From positions 124,001-188,000 of the forward strand of contig NZ_CP171729.1 of assembly GCF_043769475.1 (NCBI RefSeq): a DNA stretch of 64,000 bases, written 5' to 3'. Numbering within the stretch: the first letter of the stretch is position 1; each line of letters opens with the position of its first letter. Below are positions 55,850-64,000 of the stretch, piece after piece. The stretch comes from Allomesorhizobium sp043769475 (GTDB lineage: Bacteria; Pseudomonadota; Alphaproteobacteria; Rhizobiales; Rhizobiaceae). A program made the position numbers and the translations under genes. The notes below the pieces were generated by a model. It was not told where the DNA came from and did no database searches. It saw only the letters and a program-made list of their open reading frames with translations.

Positions 55850-56010
55850 GATAATCCTCAAGTATCTGCCGACGCGAGCGGATTGGGAAACATCAGGGAA
55901 GGACTGCGACGGGGCGGGCGTCATCTCTTGCAGCACGTGCCACAACTTAGCGAGCGGGGGCGACGACAATCTTGAACTTCGATCGGCCATCGGGCCGCAA
56001 AAGGTAAGCG
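55850..56010 (+). pseudogene. Cytochrome-c peroxidase (MauG-like) fragment
   Basis: The piece GVISCSTCHNLASGGDDNLE contains a CxxCH haem-binding motif and is typical of the first haem domain of di-haem peroxidases. The flanks do not match. It is only a fragment of about 50 residues. Confidence 0.5.
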
Positions 56011-56132
56011 GTAATTCCGGTGGCAGAAAGTGGGGCGAGCCGCCTCACCACGGTCTAATGCTTGCACGCGTCAGCCTTCAAACAACCCAGCAGGCGGCGA
56101 CCGCTGGGATACGCCGCGTATGCCCGTGACAG

Positions 56133-56675
56133 CTACCGCGATCGTGTCACCGTTCTCGGTTCGGACTTCCCAGCAAGGGCACGCGACAGATTGAAATTGT
56201 GGTGCACCATCTCATTCCCTGGCTCGGTTTCGAGAGCTTGCCGATACAGCACCTGTGCCGCGTCATGCCGCCCCTCAATGTCCAAGATTACGCCTTTCGC
56301 GTTCAATGCACGCAAATTCCCTGGCGCAGCAAGTAAGATGCTGTCGACGACCTGAAGCGCGTCATGCGGGCGCTTCTGCGCCACCAAGGCATTCGTAAGG
56401 CGGATCGCCGCATCGACATTGTCCGGGTGCTGCTTCAGCTCATCCCGCAATGACCGCTCTTGAGCATCCTGACCGACCGCGTGCAGTATGCGTTCGCGCA
56501 TAGCCGGATCTATTTGATTGGCGCTGAGCAACTCCGGGGACGACGTCTCCTTCACTGAAAGAGCGGACTTGTTCGTAGCACAACCGCCGAGAGGCAGAAT
56601 GGCAAGTACAGCGAAAAGAAGTGAGTAACGACGAAACAGCCTAAATGATGGATGTGTGTTCTCGTGTGGATTCAT
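56133..56675 (-). CDS. Y4yS-like TPR lipoprotein of the type III operon
   Basis: A 180-residue protein from the ATG at 56675. The lipobox LPLGGCA gives a lipid-anchored protein, and two to three TPR-like repeats follow (DNVDAAIRLTNALVAQKRPH, GNLRALNAKGVILDIEGRHD, QVLYRQALETEPGNEMVHHN). It corresponds to y4yS, the last gene of the nopC-nopA-y4yQ-rhcV-y4yS cluster in strain NGR234. Its ATG overlaps the restored rhcV stop (ATGA), so the two are coupled. The fold suggests a pilotin or assembly role, not proven. Confidence 0.8.
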   Translation of the reverse strand: MNPHENTHPSFRLFRRYSLLFAVLAILPLGGCATNKSALSVKETSSPELLSANQIDPAMRERILHAVGQDAQERSLRDELKQHPDNVDAAIRLTNALVAQKRPHDALQVVDSILLAAPGNLRALNAKGVILDIEGRHDAAQVLYRQALETEPGNEMVHHNFNLSRALAGKSEPRTVTRSR

Positions 56676-58799
56676 GTTTGGTTCCAAATTGTCATTGAGG
56701 TGCTACGACATTCAGTCGTTGCCAAGGCGATATTGCGTTTGCTCCAACGCTCCACTGTCAAATCCTGGGGGAGTCTGATGGATCCAGCGGGCTGAATTGT
56801 AAAGTCGGAGGCGAGGTCTTGATAAGACAGCACGGCAAGATCGATCCCGTTTCGGGTAAGAAAGCCGCGGACGAAGCGTCGCACATCCATTGAAGTTAAA
56901 ACGATAGGGCGGGTCTGACCCGGCGTTGTGTTCGAAAGGGTCTGACGCATCTGTAACAGCAGCGCTTCGCTTTGCCGATCCTCCAGTGCGAGGTAGGGGC
57001 CTGCAGCCAGAATCTCGAACCGCATGACGCATCACGTCCTCACTCTCACGTTCAACAATCAAGGCGGGCACGATGCCCCCTGTGTTGGCATAGCGATGAC
57101 AGATCTGCCGCTTCAAACCAGAACGAACATATTCCGTGAGCAGGGCGACGTTTTGCTCACGTTCGCTCCATTCGGCCAATGCCTCCAAGAGGAGGCGGGT
57201 ATGGCGGATCGGGATACCTTCATCCAGCAGGCGGCGCAGGACATCGGCAATCCGAGGGATTGGCGTCGTGCGCAGCACCTCCTTCACCAGTTCAGAGTAT
57301 TCCTGCTCCATTCGGCCTAGCAATTGGCGGGTCTCTTGGATGCCGACCAAACGCGGCGCGTAGCGGGTTAACGTTGCATGAACGCGCAACGCGAGAACTT
57401 CGCCGGGACCGTAATACTCGTTGCCGGCGCCCTTGAGAGCTGGCGCATCGCTTTGTTCCGCCAAGATTCTGTCCGTTTTTGGATCACGCCGAATGGAGAT
57501 ACCGCTCGATTCAATGCTCGCCTCATCGTCTTTGAGCGTTAGCTGGCCCGGATCTATCATATTCTGTTCGACTGGAACCCCCTCAACATCTATCCGGAAT
57601 TGGGACTCGGGCAACTGCTGGTCGACCGAGACTGGGATGTGGGGAACGACAATGCCTAGATCGGCTGAAATCAGTTGAGAAACACGTGCAATGTGCTGCC
57701 GCAATTCGACTTGCTCGATAGCATGCATCAGGTTTGGCGCAAGGAAGAAAGCGATCGGACATTCCTGCGCGGGTTGCTTTTGAGTCTCTACTGCAGCTGC
57801 ACTTGTCCCATCGATATTGGCAGCGCCCAGCACATCTCCCTTGACAAGGCTTATCGCGGCGAAGACTGCGGCCAAAATCAGAAAGACGGGCAGAGGGAAG
57901 CCAGGAACGAACCCCATTACTACCAAGACGCAAGCTGCCAGCCGCAATGCTCGCGTACTGGCCGTGAGCTGATTGACTATTTCGGTACCAAGGTTGACCT
58001 TGGCCGTCCCGGTAACACGAGTCACGATGGTCGCCGCTGTAATTGAGAGCAGCAGAGCCGGAATCTGCGATATCAACGCATCGCCTATCGTTAGCAACGT
58101 ATAGTGATGCAGCACCTCGCCGAAGGACATGCCCTTCGAGAGCAGGCCGATCGAAATTCCACCCACCATGTTGATGAAGATAACCACAAGTCCGGCGATG
58201 GAATCGCCCTTCACAAATTTCATCGCACCATCCATCGCGCCGTAAAGTTGGCTCTCCTTCTCCAATGCGGCGCGCCGCCTGCGAGATTCGTCGGCATCGA
58301 TGTGGCCGTTGCGTAATTCTGCGTCGACCGCCATTTGCTTACCTGGCAGAGCGTCGAGCGTGAAGCGCGCCGCCACTTCTGCTACGCGTTCGGCGCCCTT
58401 AGCCAGGACCATGAATTGCACCATGGTCACGATCAGAAATATGACAAAACCCACCACGATGTTGCCTGAGATTACAAAATCGCCGAACGTATGGATGATG
58501 CTGCCTGCGTCCCCCTCGGCCAGGATCAGCCGCGTCGTTGCGATCGTGAGCGCCAGGCGGAATACCGTGGAAAGCAAAATGACGCCGGGCAAAGAGGAAA
58601 GATCAAGTGGGGTACTGACATACAGGGCAACCATCATCAGCAGGATGGCCAGCCCCATGTTGAATCCTATCAGCGCGTCGACCACCACGACCGGGATAGG
58701 AAAGATCATCATGGCGATAGCCATAAGCAGGATCAACGCGACCATTAAGTCCGGGTTGGCCGGCGCACGCTTGATGAAGTTACGGAGGACGTTGACCAT
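56672..58799 (-). pseudogene. rhcV: RhcV/SctV export-gate protein gene with a +1 frameshift near its 3' end
   Basis: From the ATG at 58799 the frame codes the FlhA/SctV family: MVNVLRNFIKRAPANPDLMV, eight membrane helices to about residue 320, then the cytoplasmic domain. At about 57007 one extra base turns RDSAAGPYLALEDR into an unrelated tail. The correct last 110 residues continue in the next frame (PYLALEDRQSEALLLQMRQT, SMDVRRFVRGFLTRNGIDLA) to 56672, overlapping y4yS. As read, the product has 695 residues but a scrambled end, which would damage the ring-forming cytoplasmic domain. A sequencing error cannot be excluded. Confidence 0.85.
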
Positions 58800-59037
58800 C
58801 GAGGCCCCCTTTACGATCGCTTGAGAATTACTCTGCTGCTACGCAGTGAAACGTAGCTTTCGAAGTCCGAGGGGCGCCTCGTCAACATGGGCGGCCCGTC
58901 AGCGGCTGTGCATGAGAACTATAGACAGGCGCGAAGATGGCTGGTCAGCAGCTATTTCACTCACTCCAGGTTTGTTAGGACGAGCGCGGCAGGATGCTTT
59001 GCTGACCATGCAATTCTGCTTGATAGCGCCTGCGGAT

Positions 59038-59982
59038 CTAGTACGGGAGAGCAGCAAAGCGGCCGTTACGACTCAGTAGCACACGACCGTCCTCGATCCG
59101 ATCGACCATCCATCCATCGTCCAGCACGGCGCCGACAAAATGCTTCTCGCCATCGATGACAAGATATGGTTGGGGGCCACGCCAAACAGCTTCAACGGCG
59201 ATTGCGGATGGCGACTTTTCCTCTTTGATGAGCACTCCATTGACCAGTGTTAGAGTGCCCTTGGCGCGATGATCGAACCACTGTTGAAGCTTCTGCCAGC
59301 TGACGACCGATTCAGACGTTACGGTGCCCTCGGCGGTAACAGCACCCTTTGCAGAGCCGACCCTAACATTGAGAAGGCCCGATCTATTGACTTCCTCCTG
59401 CAGGTCTTTGGCCGCTGCCTCCGCAATCTGGTCGTTAGAGCGGTGACTGGTCAGCTTCGACTCATGTTCGACACCGGGTGAGTTGGCGCTCAATGCACCA
59501 GTGTTGCCATAGTAGGAGAAAATGGCCGAGAGCACGCCGATCCCGAGCGAGCCGAGTAACACCAAGGCGAGCACGGAGATGGAGAGGCGTGGTATGCCGA
59601 TCGAACCAGCTGGCGCTGCATCCTGCACTGACCAGAGGATGGACATGTCGCCTGCATGTATGACGACTGGAAGGGGTACCACAACGGACTCGCCCGCGGC
59701 AATATTCCGCTTACCCTCCATGCTGAGTCCGGCTGCAAGCGCCTCGACCTCGATCGAGTCGCCAAGAAGAGTTATACGAAGATGATGCGGTGCCAGTCCT
59801 TGCTCGACGAAGATCATATCGGCGTCTAAGCCGCTGCCGATTAAACTCGTTGCGAGAGCAGTCTTACCGGTCAGTCCGCGATAGAGCCCCGACAGCACTT
59901 CGAAATGGAGGGAAACGGCGTCATCCACGGAGGATCTCTCAAACAAGGATAGAAGCCGCACGGCAATTGCCATGCGGCTCAT
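59038..59982 (-). CDS. sctD: SctD (Y4yQ), inner-membrane ring protein of the type III system
   Basis: A 314-residue protein matching Y4yQ of NGR234. The cytoplasmic N-terminal half has an FHA-like fold (LHFEVLSGLYRGLTGKTAL). One membrane helix lies at about residues 143-165 (LALVLLGSLGIGVLSAIFSY). The periplasmic part has ring-building repeats. This layout is that of SctD/YscD. It is 238 bp before rhcV in the same direction; that gap shows no recognised gene. The frame is intact. Confidence 0.8.
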   Translation of the reverse strand: MSRMAIAVRLLSLFERSSVDDAVSLHFEVLSGLYRGLTGKTALATSLIGSGLDADMIFVEQGLAPHHLRITLLGDSIEVEALAAGLSMEGKRNIAAGESVVVPLPVVIHAGDMSILWSVQDAAPAGSIGIPRLSISVLALVLLGSLGIGVLSAIFSYYGNTGALSANSPGVEHESKLTSHRSNDQIAEAAAKDLQEEVNRSGLLNVRVGSAKGAVTAEGTVTSESVVSWQKLQQWFDHRAKGTLTLVNGVLIKEEKSPSAIAVEAVWRGPQPYLVIDGEKHFVGAVLDDGWMVDRIEDGRVLLSRNGRFAALPY

Positions 59983-60050
59983 TTTGGTCCCATGTCGCGC
60001 TAACAGAACGACGCGATAGGGGGCAACCTAGACCACTCCCCGTCGCGACA

Positions 60051-60266
60051 TTACGAAACGCGTTCGTCGGCCGCCTTCTTGATTGTGTTGAGGTTGGTCG
60101 TAACCGTGCGCAGCAGTACACTCCTCTGCGTAGCCTCCAAGCTCATCGTCGTTAGCTCCCTGATTTGCGCCTGGAAAGCGAGTTGCCCAGCGGATTTGGC
60201 AGCTGCGTCTGCGGCCATGTTAGCGCCAGTACCAGCCACATTCATACCTGTACCTACTCTACTCAT
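60051..60266 (-). CDS. nopA: NopA, type III needle/pilus subunit
   Basis: A 71-residue, Ala-rich helical protein starting MSRVGTGMNVAGTGANMAAD, with QLAFQAQIRELTTMSLEATQ and NTIKKAADERVS. Size, composition and position between nopC and y4yQ fit NopA, the subunit of the extracellular rhizobial type III pilus. The start at 60266 is preceded by an AAAGGAAA site. Sequence similarity among NopA proteins is low, so the call rests largely on position. Confidence 0.7.
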   Translation of the reverse strand: MSRVGTGMNVAGTGANMAADAAAKSAGQLAFQAQIRELTTMSLEATQRSVLLRTVTTNLNTIKKAADERVS

Positions 60267-60335
60267 ACTGTTTTCCTTTCTGTTCAAACTGTGCCGTTAC
60301 CACGGCACCTACCTCCTGGCGCGGACCATCCAGCG

Positions 60336-60635
60336 TCAGGCATCTTCTTCAGTGTCTGCTAGAGCTTCGTCGGCATCAGCCATGGCATCGTTCACCATAG
60401 TGAACGCAACGGAGCGGAGAGTTGATTCGAAGAGTTCAGTCAGAGCTTCCTGGCTATCCCCAGAGATGGTCGGACTGGCCACCGGATCATTCCCGTCAAC
60501 GGGCCTGTTAGGGTCATCATTCCCGCCAACCGGCTTGTTAGGTTGGCCGCTGGACGGGTGCTGGGGTTGGTCGTTCGGTTTACGGGCCAAGGAAAACCAG
60601 GTGTTGCCACCTCCACTCCCAATTGCTGTGACCAT
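60336..60635 (-). CDS. nopC: NopC, secreted type III protein
   Basis: A 99-residue protein from the ATG at 60635, starting MVTAIGSGGGNTWFSLARK. The middle is Pro/Asn/Asp-rich with a short repeat (NKPVGGNDDPN, NRPVDGNDP), and the end is acidic and helical (AMADADEALADTEEDA). It is the first gene after the tts box and before nopA, the position of nopC in NGR234 and Bradyrhizobium. NopC is secreted and treated as an effector or accessory protein. The repeat-rich middle is likely to vary among strains. Confidence 0.75.
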   Translation of the reverse strand: MVTAIGSGGGNTWFSLARKPNDQPQHPSSGQPNKPVGGNDDPNRPVDGNDPVASPTISGDSQEALTELFESTLRSVAFTMVNDAMADADEALADTEEDA

Positions 60636-60697
60636 CAGGTACTCCTGCATCCGTTTACATTGGCGGCGACGCCTAACAGATAATCTCATCCAAGCTA

Positions 60698-60727
60698 CGA
60701 GCGGGAGCTTTCGAGAAGCTGACGAGT
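60698..60727 (-). promoter_or_regulatory. Near-perfect tts box of the nopC-nopA operon
   Basis: On the minus strand TCGTCAGCTTCTCGAAAGCT begins at about 60725, identical to the rhizobial tts-box core. It lies about 70 bp before the nopC start. TtsI should activate the whole nopC-nopA-sctD-rhcV-y4yS unit from here. Confidence 0.92.
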
Positions 60728-61606
60728 CTGGATAAAAAGCGGGCTACCGGAAAATAATGATCGCGCAGGGTGCGGGCTCCTGCAAAGTGGTAAATGTGGG
60801 CACTGCGCTTCTGCCACCCGGATCGGGCCTGACAGGAGCCCGACTTTCCTCCAGCGTAGCGCTAATGCCGAGGCTTCCTTGCTACGATACCATTTTATGG
60901 AGCCGCAACGCAGATTTGCCAGCTTTCCCATGGTGGCGGGCTCAGGGCGCGGGAGGCGAACTCCGAGCACTGTTGGCCGGAGCGTCTTCGGATACCGACC
61001 TGCGCCAGAGCAAGCTGCAGGGTCGACAGCGCAACTGCACTTCCGGCGGTATCATCACCAGCATGCGACAAGTGCTGCTGATGGCCAGCGATGCCTGATG
61101 GCAGCATAACAGGCTCGGTAACTTTGAATTAGCCGCTGGACGCTGGAGCGCATCACCTCAGTCAGGTCACATCAGCAACCTTGGGCTTCTCCGGCCCGGA
61201 CGAACGGGCACGGACCTCTCCTCCTTCTCGTCGCACGAAAGAGCTCAGGCTCGCCGCCGAATCCGGCGAGATCCAAGGGCGCCCGCCGCGCGCGGATCCT
61301 ACGGGAATTTAGCCGATCAGAAAGCCGCAGGGGCAGCCCGTGTCAGCACGGGTGACGTCTGTCCGCTCCAAAGCTCTGCATGCCACATAGGTCTCAATCA
61401 CCTCAACGTTGTCTCAGGTTGGAAACCGAGCACTCCGTGTGCTACCGCGTCTTTGTCCCCTCCGTAATCCCTCGATAAAGTGACAGCGCCTTCGCAAGCC
61501 AAACGACCTGATCCGGCGCCTTCGGAGCCGGCGTAGGCCTAGGTTGTTTTCATCAATGGTTAAACGCTTGAGCCAGATCGGATTTCGCGCCTCCAGAAGA
61601 AACTCT
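60728..61606. other. Gene-free spacer between the type III operon and effector copy 2
   Basis: About 880 bp with no recognised coding sequence on either strand. It separates two divergent tts-controlled units. Confidence 0.45.
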
Positions 61607-61645
61607 CCGTCAGCTACTCGTCAGCCAAGCGATCTATCTAGACCT
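61607..61645 (+). promoter_or_regulatory. tts box of XopP-like copy 2
   Basis: GTCAGCTACTCGTCAGCC at 61609-61626 fits the tts-box core in the GTCAGCT, TCG and AGC positions. It is followed by AAGCGATCTATCTAGACCTG, which is also found behind the tts box of copy 1. The effector ATG is about 230 bp downstream. Confidence 0.65.
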
Positions 61646-61855
61646 GCCGTGGCTAACCGGCCTGACGGCAACGGAAAGATGGCAGTGCAAATCCTAGTAC
61701 AGTGAATTGGTGGCCCTGTCCGACGCGCACTACACGCGCATTGGCGAACCTGACGAGGCGCGATTGCACTCATGAAAGCCTTGATACGCGAGGGCTCAGC
61801 GACATCAGCCCCAACAGCATCGACAACACATCCTCGCCAGATCGGAGACGGAATA

Positions 61856-64000
61856 TGACGGGCATTAACCGATCTGGGCGATCGCGGACTGAAAAGAGAG
61901 CCGGCAGGGCGGGGGAGGCGAGCAGTTCGCGCTCGCAATCAAGTCTTGCGCCTGGGGAAGGTGGCCAGTCGTTCGATGCCGTCGTGGAGCAGATGCGCTC
62001 TGTGGGGATAGATAGAAGGACGCCCGCCGTTCCCTTGCAGCGTGGTGTCGACGATGCCCCACGCGACAGGCCGTCCGGCCCCTCCGTTGGCATACACCGA
62101 ACAATGGACACCGCGCGGCATGCAGCGGCCGCGCCACGTGCAGCTAGTCCGCGGCGGCGCAGTCTTCCCTCAATGTCGGAGGGTGAAGCCCTGGCACCCG
62201 TCGCCAGCCGGCCGCCAACTTCGGGTGTGGCAGTCCCCATTTCCCTGTCAAGCGAAGAGATCAACGAGGCAAAGCGACGAATGCACGGGCTGCTTACCGA
62301 AATGACCATTTGCTATAATGCGTCCAGGCAAGACCTGAAGTCGCCAGAGCTGCTCGATCGGGTCGTCGCTGCAGGATCAGCAGTTCTGGAGTACTACGCG
62401 AGCCTGCCTCGGCCTGTGGCGCGGACGATTATGGACGACACGCAGGTCCGTAGCTGCCGTGACCTCGTGTGTGGTGCGGTGAACTACTATAGCCGCCTTG
62501 CCGAAGCGACTAGCCACAAATTGCAAGGAACACAAAAAGCTTCGAAAGACGTGTTTAGTATGATTCAATCCACGGCTACCCCGGACCAGCTGAGCCGAGC
62601 AGATCTCAGTGTGGTGAAGGCGCATGTGGCCTGCGTGGACTGGTGGGAAAAGAAGGTAGGGCACTGCGAACGGGAGCGATTCGCCTGGGCCGCCGCTGGC
62701 AACTTACCAAGTGCAACAGCCGAGATGCGGCAGGGAGAAGAGGCCGGACTGCGGCTGTCCACCGGCGGGACACTGTATGCCAAGGTCGTGCATCTGCAAA
62801 CTCAGATCGGCCTCGCGCGAGTTAAGATAGAGCCGCAGGTGAGCACGTTTGAAGCACCCGTCAGGGAACTGCTCATTGGTGAGAATGGGCGAGTGCGTCT
62901 GCTGGGAGACTTTGTCGGAGACGTTGGTCCGGCATTCCTCTCGGCGTCCGACGCTGTAACGAAGAACAAAGGGCGCCCACTCGACGCAGAGCACTGCGCC
63001 GTTTTGGAAGGAGTCATGGAGCGGCTTTCGGAATTTGCGTCGGCGTTCCAGGTCATCCGGACCAAACTAAACGATCACCAAACAGATGCCGGCCTGCCAT
63101 TGGAACTGTTGAGCCAGATCGTGGAGGGCGCGTGGATCATTGCGCACGATGTCATGCACTACCTGGAACTGCAGCCAAAGCCGCCAGCCGTTGCACTGCC
63201 GGCCGACGCTGGCGCGGCGATACCGGCCGAAGACGCTGGCGCTGCGATACCGGCCGAAACTGCCGGCAAGGCTGCAATGGCCGAAGGCGCCGCAACGCGC
63301 AAGAAAGGGAAAGGCAAGGACAAGCCGGCCGCTGGCGCTGGGAGTTCGGCGGCCGGGCGGCCCGAGCCGCAAGTCGCTGCGGCCGTCAGCGACCCTGCGC
63401 CAGCACCCAAGGTGCTCGTACGCTCGGATCTGGGTACGAAGAAGCTCGTGAGCGCGGAGGACGCGCAGAAGAGTGCGTCGGCGGCGGCAGAAAAGTTGGC
63501 GATCTGGCAGGCCCCGGCGTCCCCGAAGGCCCTGACGCCACGACTCGAGCGGTTGGACGAACTTTTGCAGTTCGATCTGGCTGGTCAGCAAAGAACCATC
63601 TCGCAAGCGCTCCAGATGAAACCCGAGGACGTCGAACACGCCGTCGACACCGTGGTTGAGCGCCTGCAAACGCAAGCCACCGAGATGCAGGCCTGTCTTG
63701 CCGCATTGGAGGATTTTCGTCTACGCCTGCTACTGCCGTCTACGCAGGTACCCAAAGTGAACGAGAAAACAGCCCACCTCAAAGACATGTTGAGCCAGGC
63801 GAAGGGACTCGCCAAGACTTTGACCCAGCAAAAGGAGATTATGACGATCGAATGCATGAAGACCTATGCATTTCCGTCGCAGAAGTACCTTGAGCACTTG
63901 CGGGCGGCCGGGCAGTTGAAGGCCGAGGATCGACCGCGCGCGTTGAAGGTGAAATCAGGGGAGCCAGGGTCGCTGTTCGAGATCAGGCTGCAGCCCACGG
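61856..64000 (+). CDS. Large type III effector candidate, XopP/RipH (HLK)-like, copy 2 (3' end outside window)
   Basis: The frame from the ATG at 61856 stays open for all 715 codons to the window end. Residues 1-130 (MTGINRSGRSRTEKRAG...) and the last 290 codons (from about QIVEGAWIIAHDV onward) are nearly identical to copy 1. The middle, about residues 135-300 (LLTEMTICYNASRQDLKSPE ... VVKAHVACVDWWEKK), is strongly diverged. The linker also has an extra AIPAEDAGA repeat. A tts box lies 230 bp upstream. It is probably a functional paralogue; the XopP/HLK naming is from memory. Confidence 0.6.

Noticed and set aside
1..64000. tRNA, rRNA, CRISPR array or replication origin
   Set aside because: No cloverleaf, rRNA core, regularly spaced 25-40 bp repeat-spacer series or repABC-like genes were seen. 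The 23-bp repeats at 2146-3645 are IS21 ends.

Overview
The window looks like a symbiosis island or symbiotic plasmid of a Mesorhizobium-type rhizobium. It carries a nodulation operon (nodA-nodF-nodE-nodG) behind a recognisable nod box, part of a rhizobial type III secretion operon (nopC-nopA-sctD/y4yQ-rhcV-y4yS) behind a near-consensus tts box, and type III effectors: a nopT-like protease, nopD-type SUMO-protease pieces, and two large effectors I compare with XopP/RipH (HLK). A SyrB-like regulator and many DUF982/ProQ-type accessory genes fit the same setting. nodA without adjacent nodBC, followed directly by nodFEG, matches the arrangement described for mesorhizobia of the Oxytropis/Astragalus group (strain N33). 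Host assignment is an inference.

Layout. 1-0.75 kb: C-terminal part of a nopD-like gene, cut by the window edge. 0.8-8.7 kb: debris of IS110, IS3 inside IS21, and IS6, around a broken ABC exporter gene, a 'mobile mystery protein' A/B (Xre/Fic) operon, a PIN fragment and a frameshifted Fic gene. 9.4-10.1 kb: a methyltransferase. 10.4-16.4 kb: one IS256 element with perfect 30-bp ends and a 9-bp target duplication, swollen to about 6 kb by nested IS110-family elements. 17.5-20.5 kb: first XopP-like effector on the minus strand with its own tts box. 21.3-25.3 kb: broken tyrosine recombinase, an intact vapBC pair, and DUF2958, nopD and ISNCY debris. 25.5-34.3 kb: MFS exporter, two DUF982 genes, ProQ/FinO protein, a ruined CYTH-CHAD gene, resolvase debris, then nopT. 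34.5-43.3 kb: OafA-type acyltransferase convergent with an ExoK-type glycanase, a PAS sensor histidine kinase, IS66 debris and a DUF418 membrane protein; this stretch looks more like a working accessory or chromosomal segment. 44-48.3 kb: an unrecognised 451-residue protein and a partly broken LigD-type end-joining operon. 48.5-49.5 kb: IS6 debris and an HxlR regulator with a truncated divergent oxidoreductase. 49.6-53.3 kb: nodGEFA on the minus strand. 55-60.7 kb: syrB-like gene and the type III operon on the minus strand. 61.6-64 kb: second XopP-like effector on the plus strand, running off the window.

How it works together. Flavonoid/NodD would switch on the nod box at 53.3 kb to make a Nod-factor acyl chain (NodF carrier, NodE condensing enzyme, NodG reductase) that NodA transfers to the chitin backbone. 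TtsI, itself under NodD control in rhizobia, would act on tts boxes at 20.5, 33.5, 60.7 and 61.6 kb to make the secretion apparatus parts NopC/NopA/SctD/RhcV and the effectors NopT and the XopP-like pair. Neither nodD nor ttsI lies in the window. The rhcV reading frame contains a one-base shift near its end, so the secretion machine may be impaired unless this is a sequencing error. The two XopP-like genes form a divergent inverted pair about 42 kb apart that brackets nearly all symbiotic genes here.
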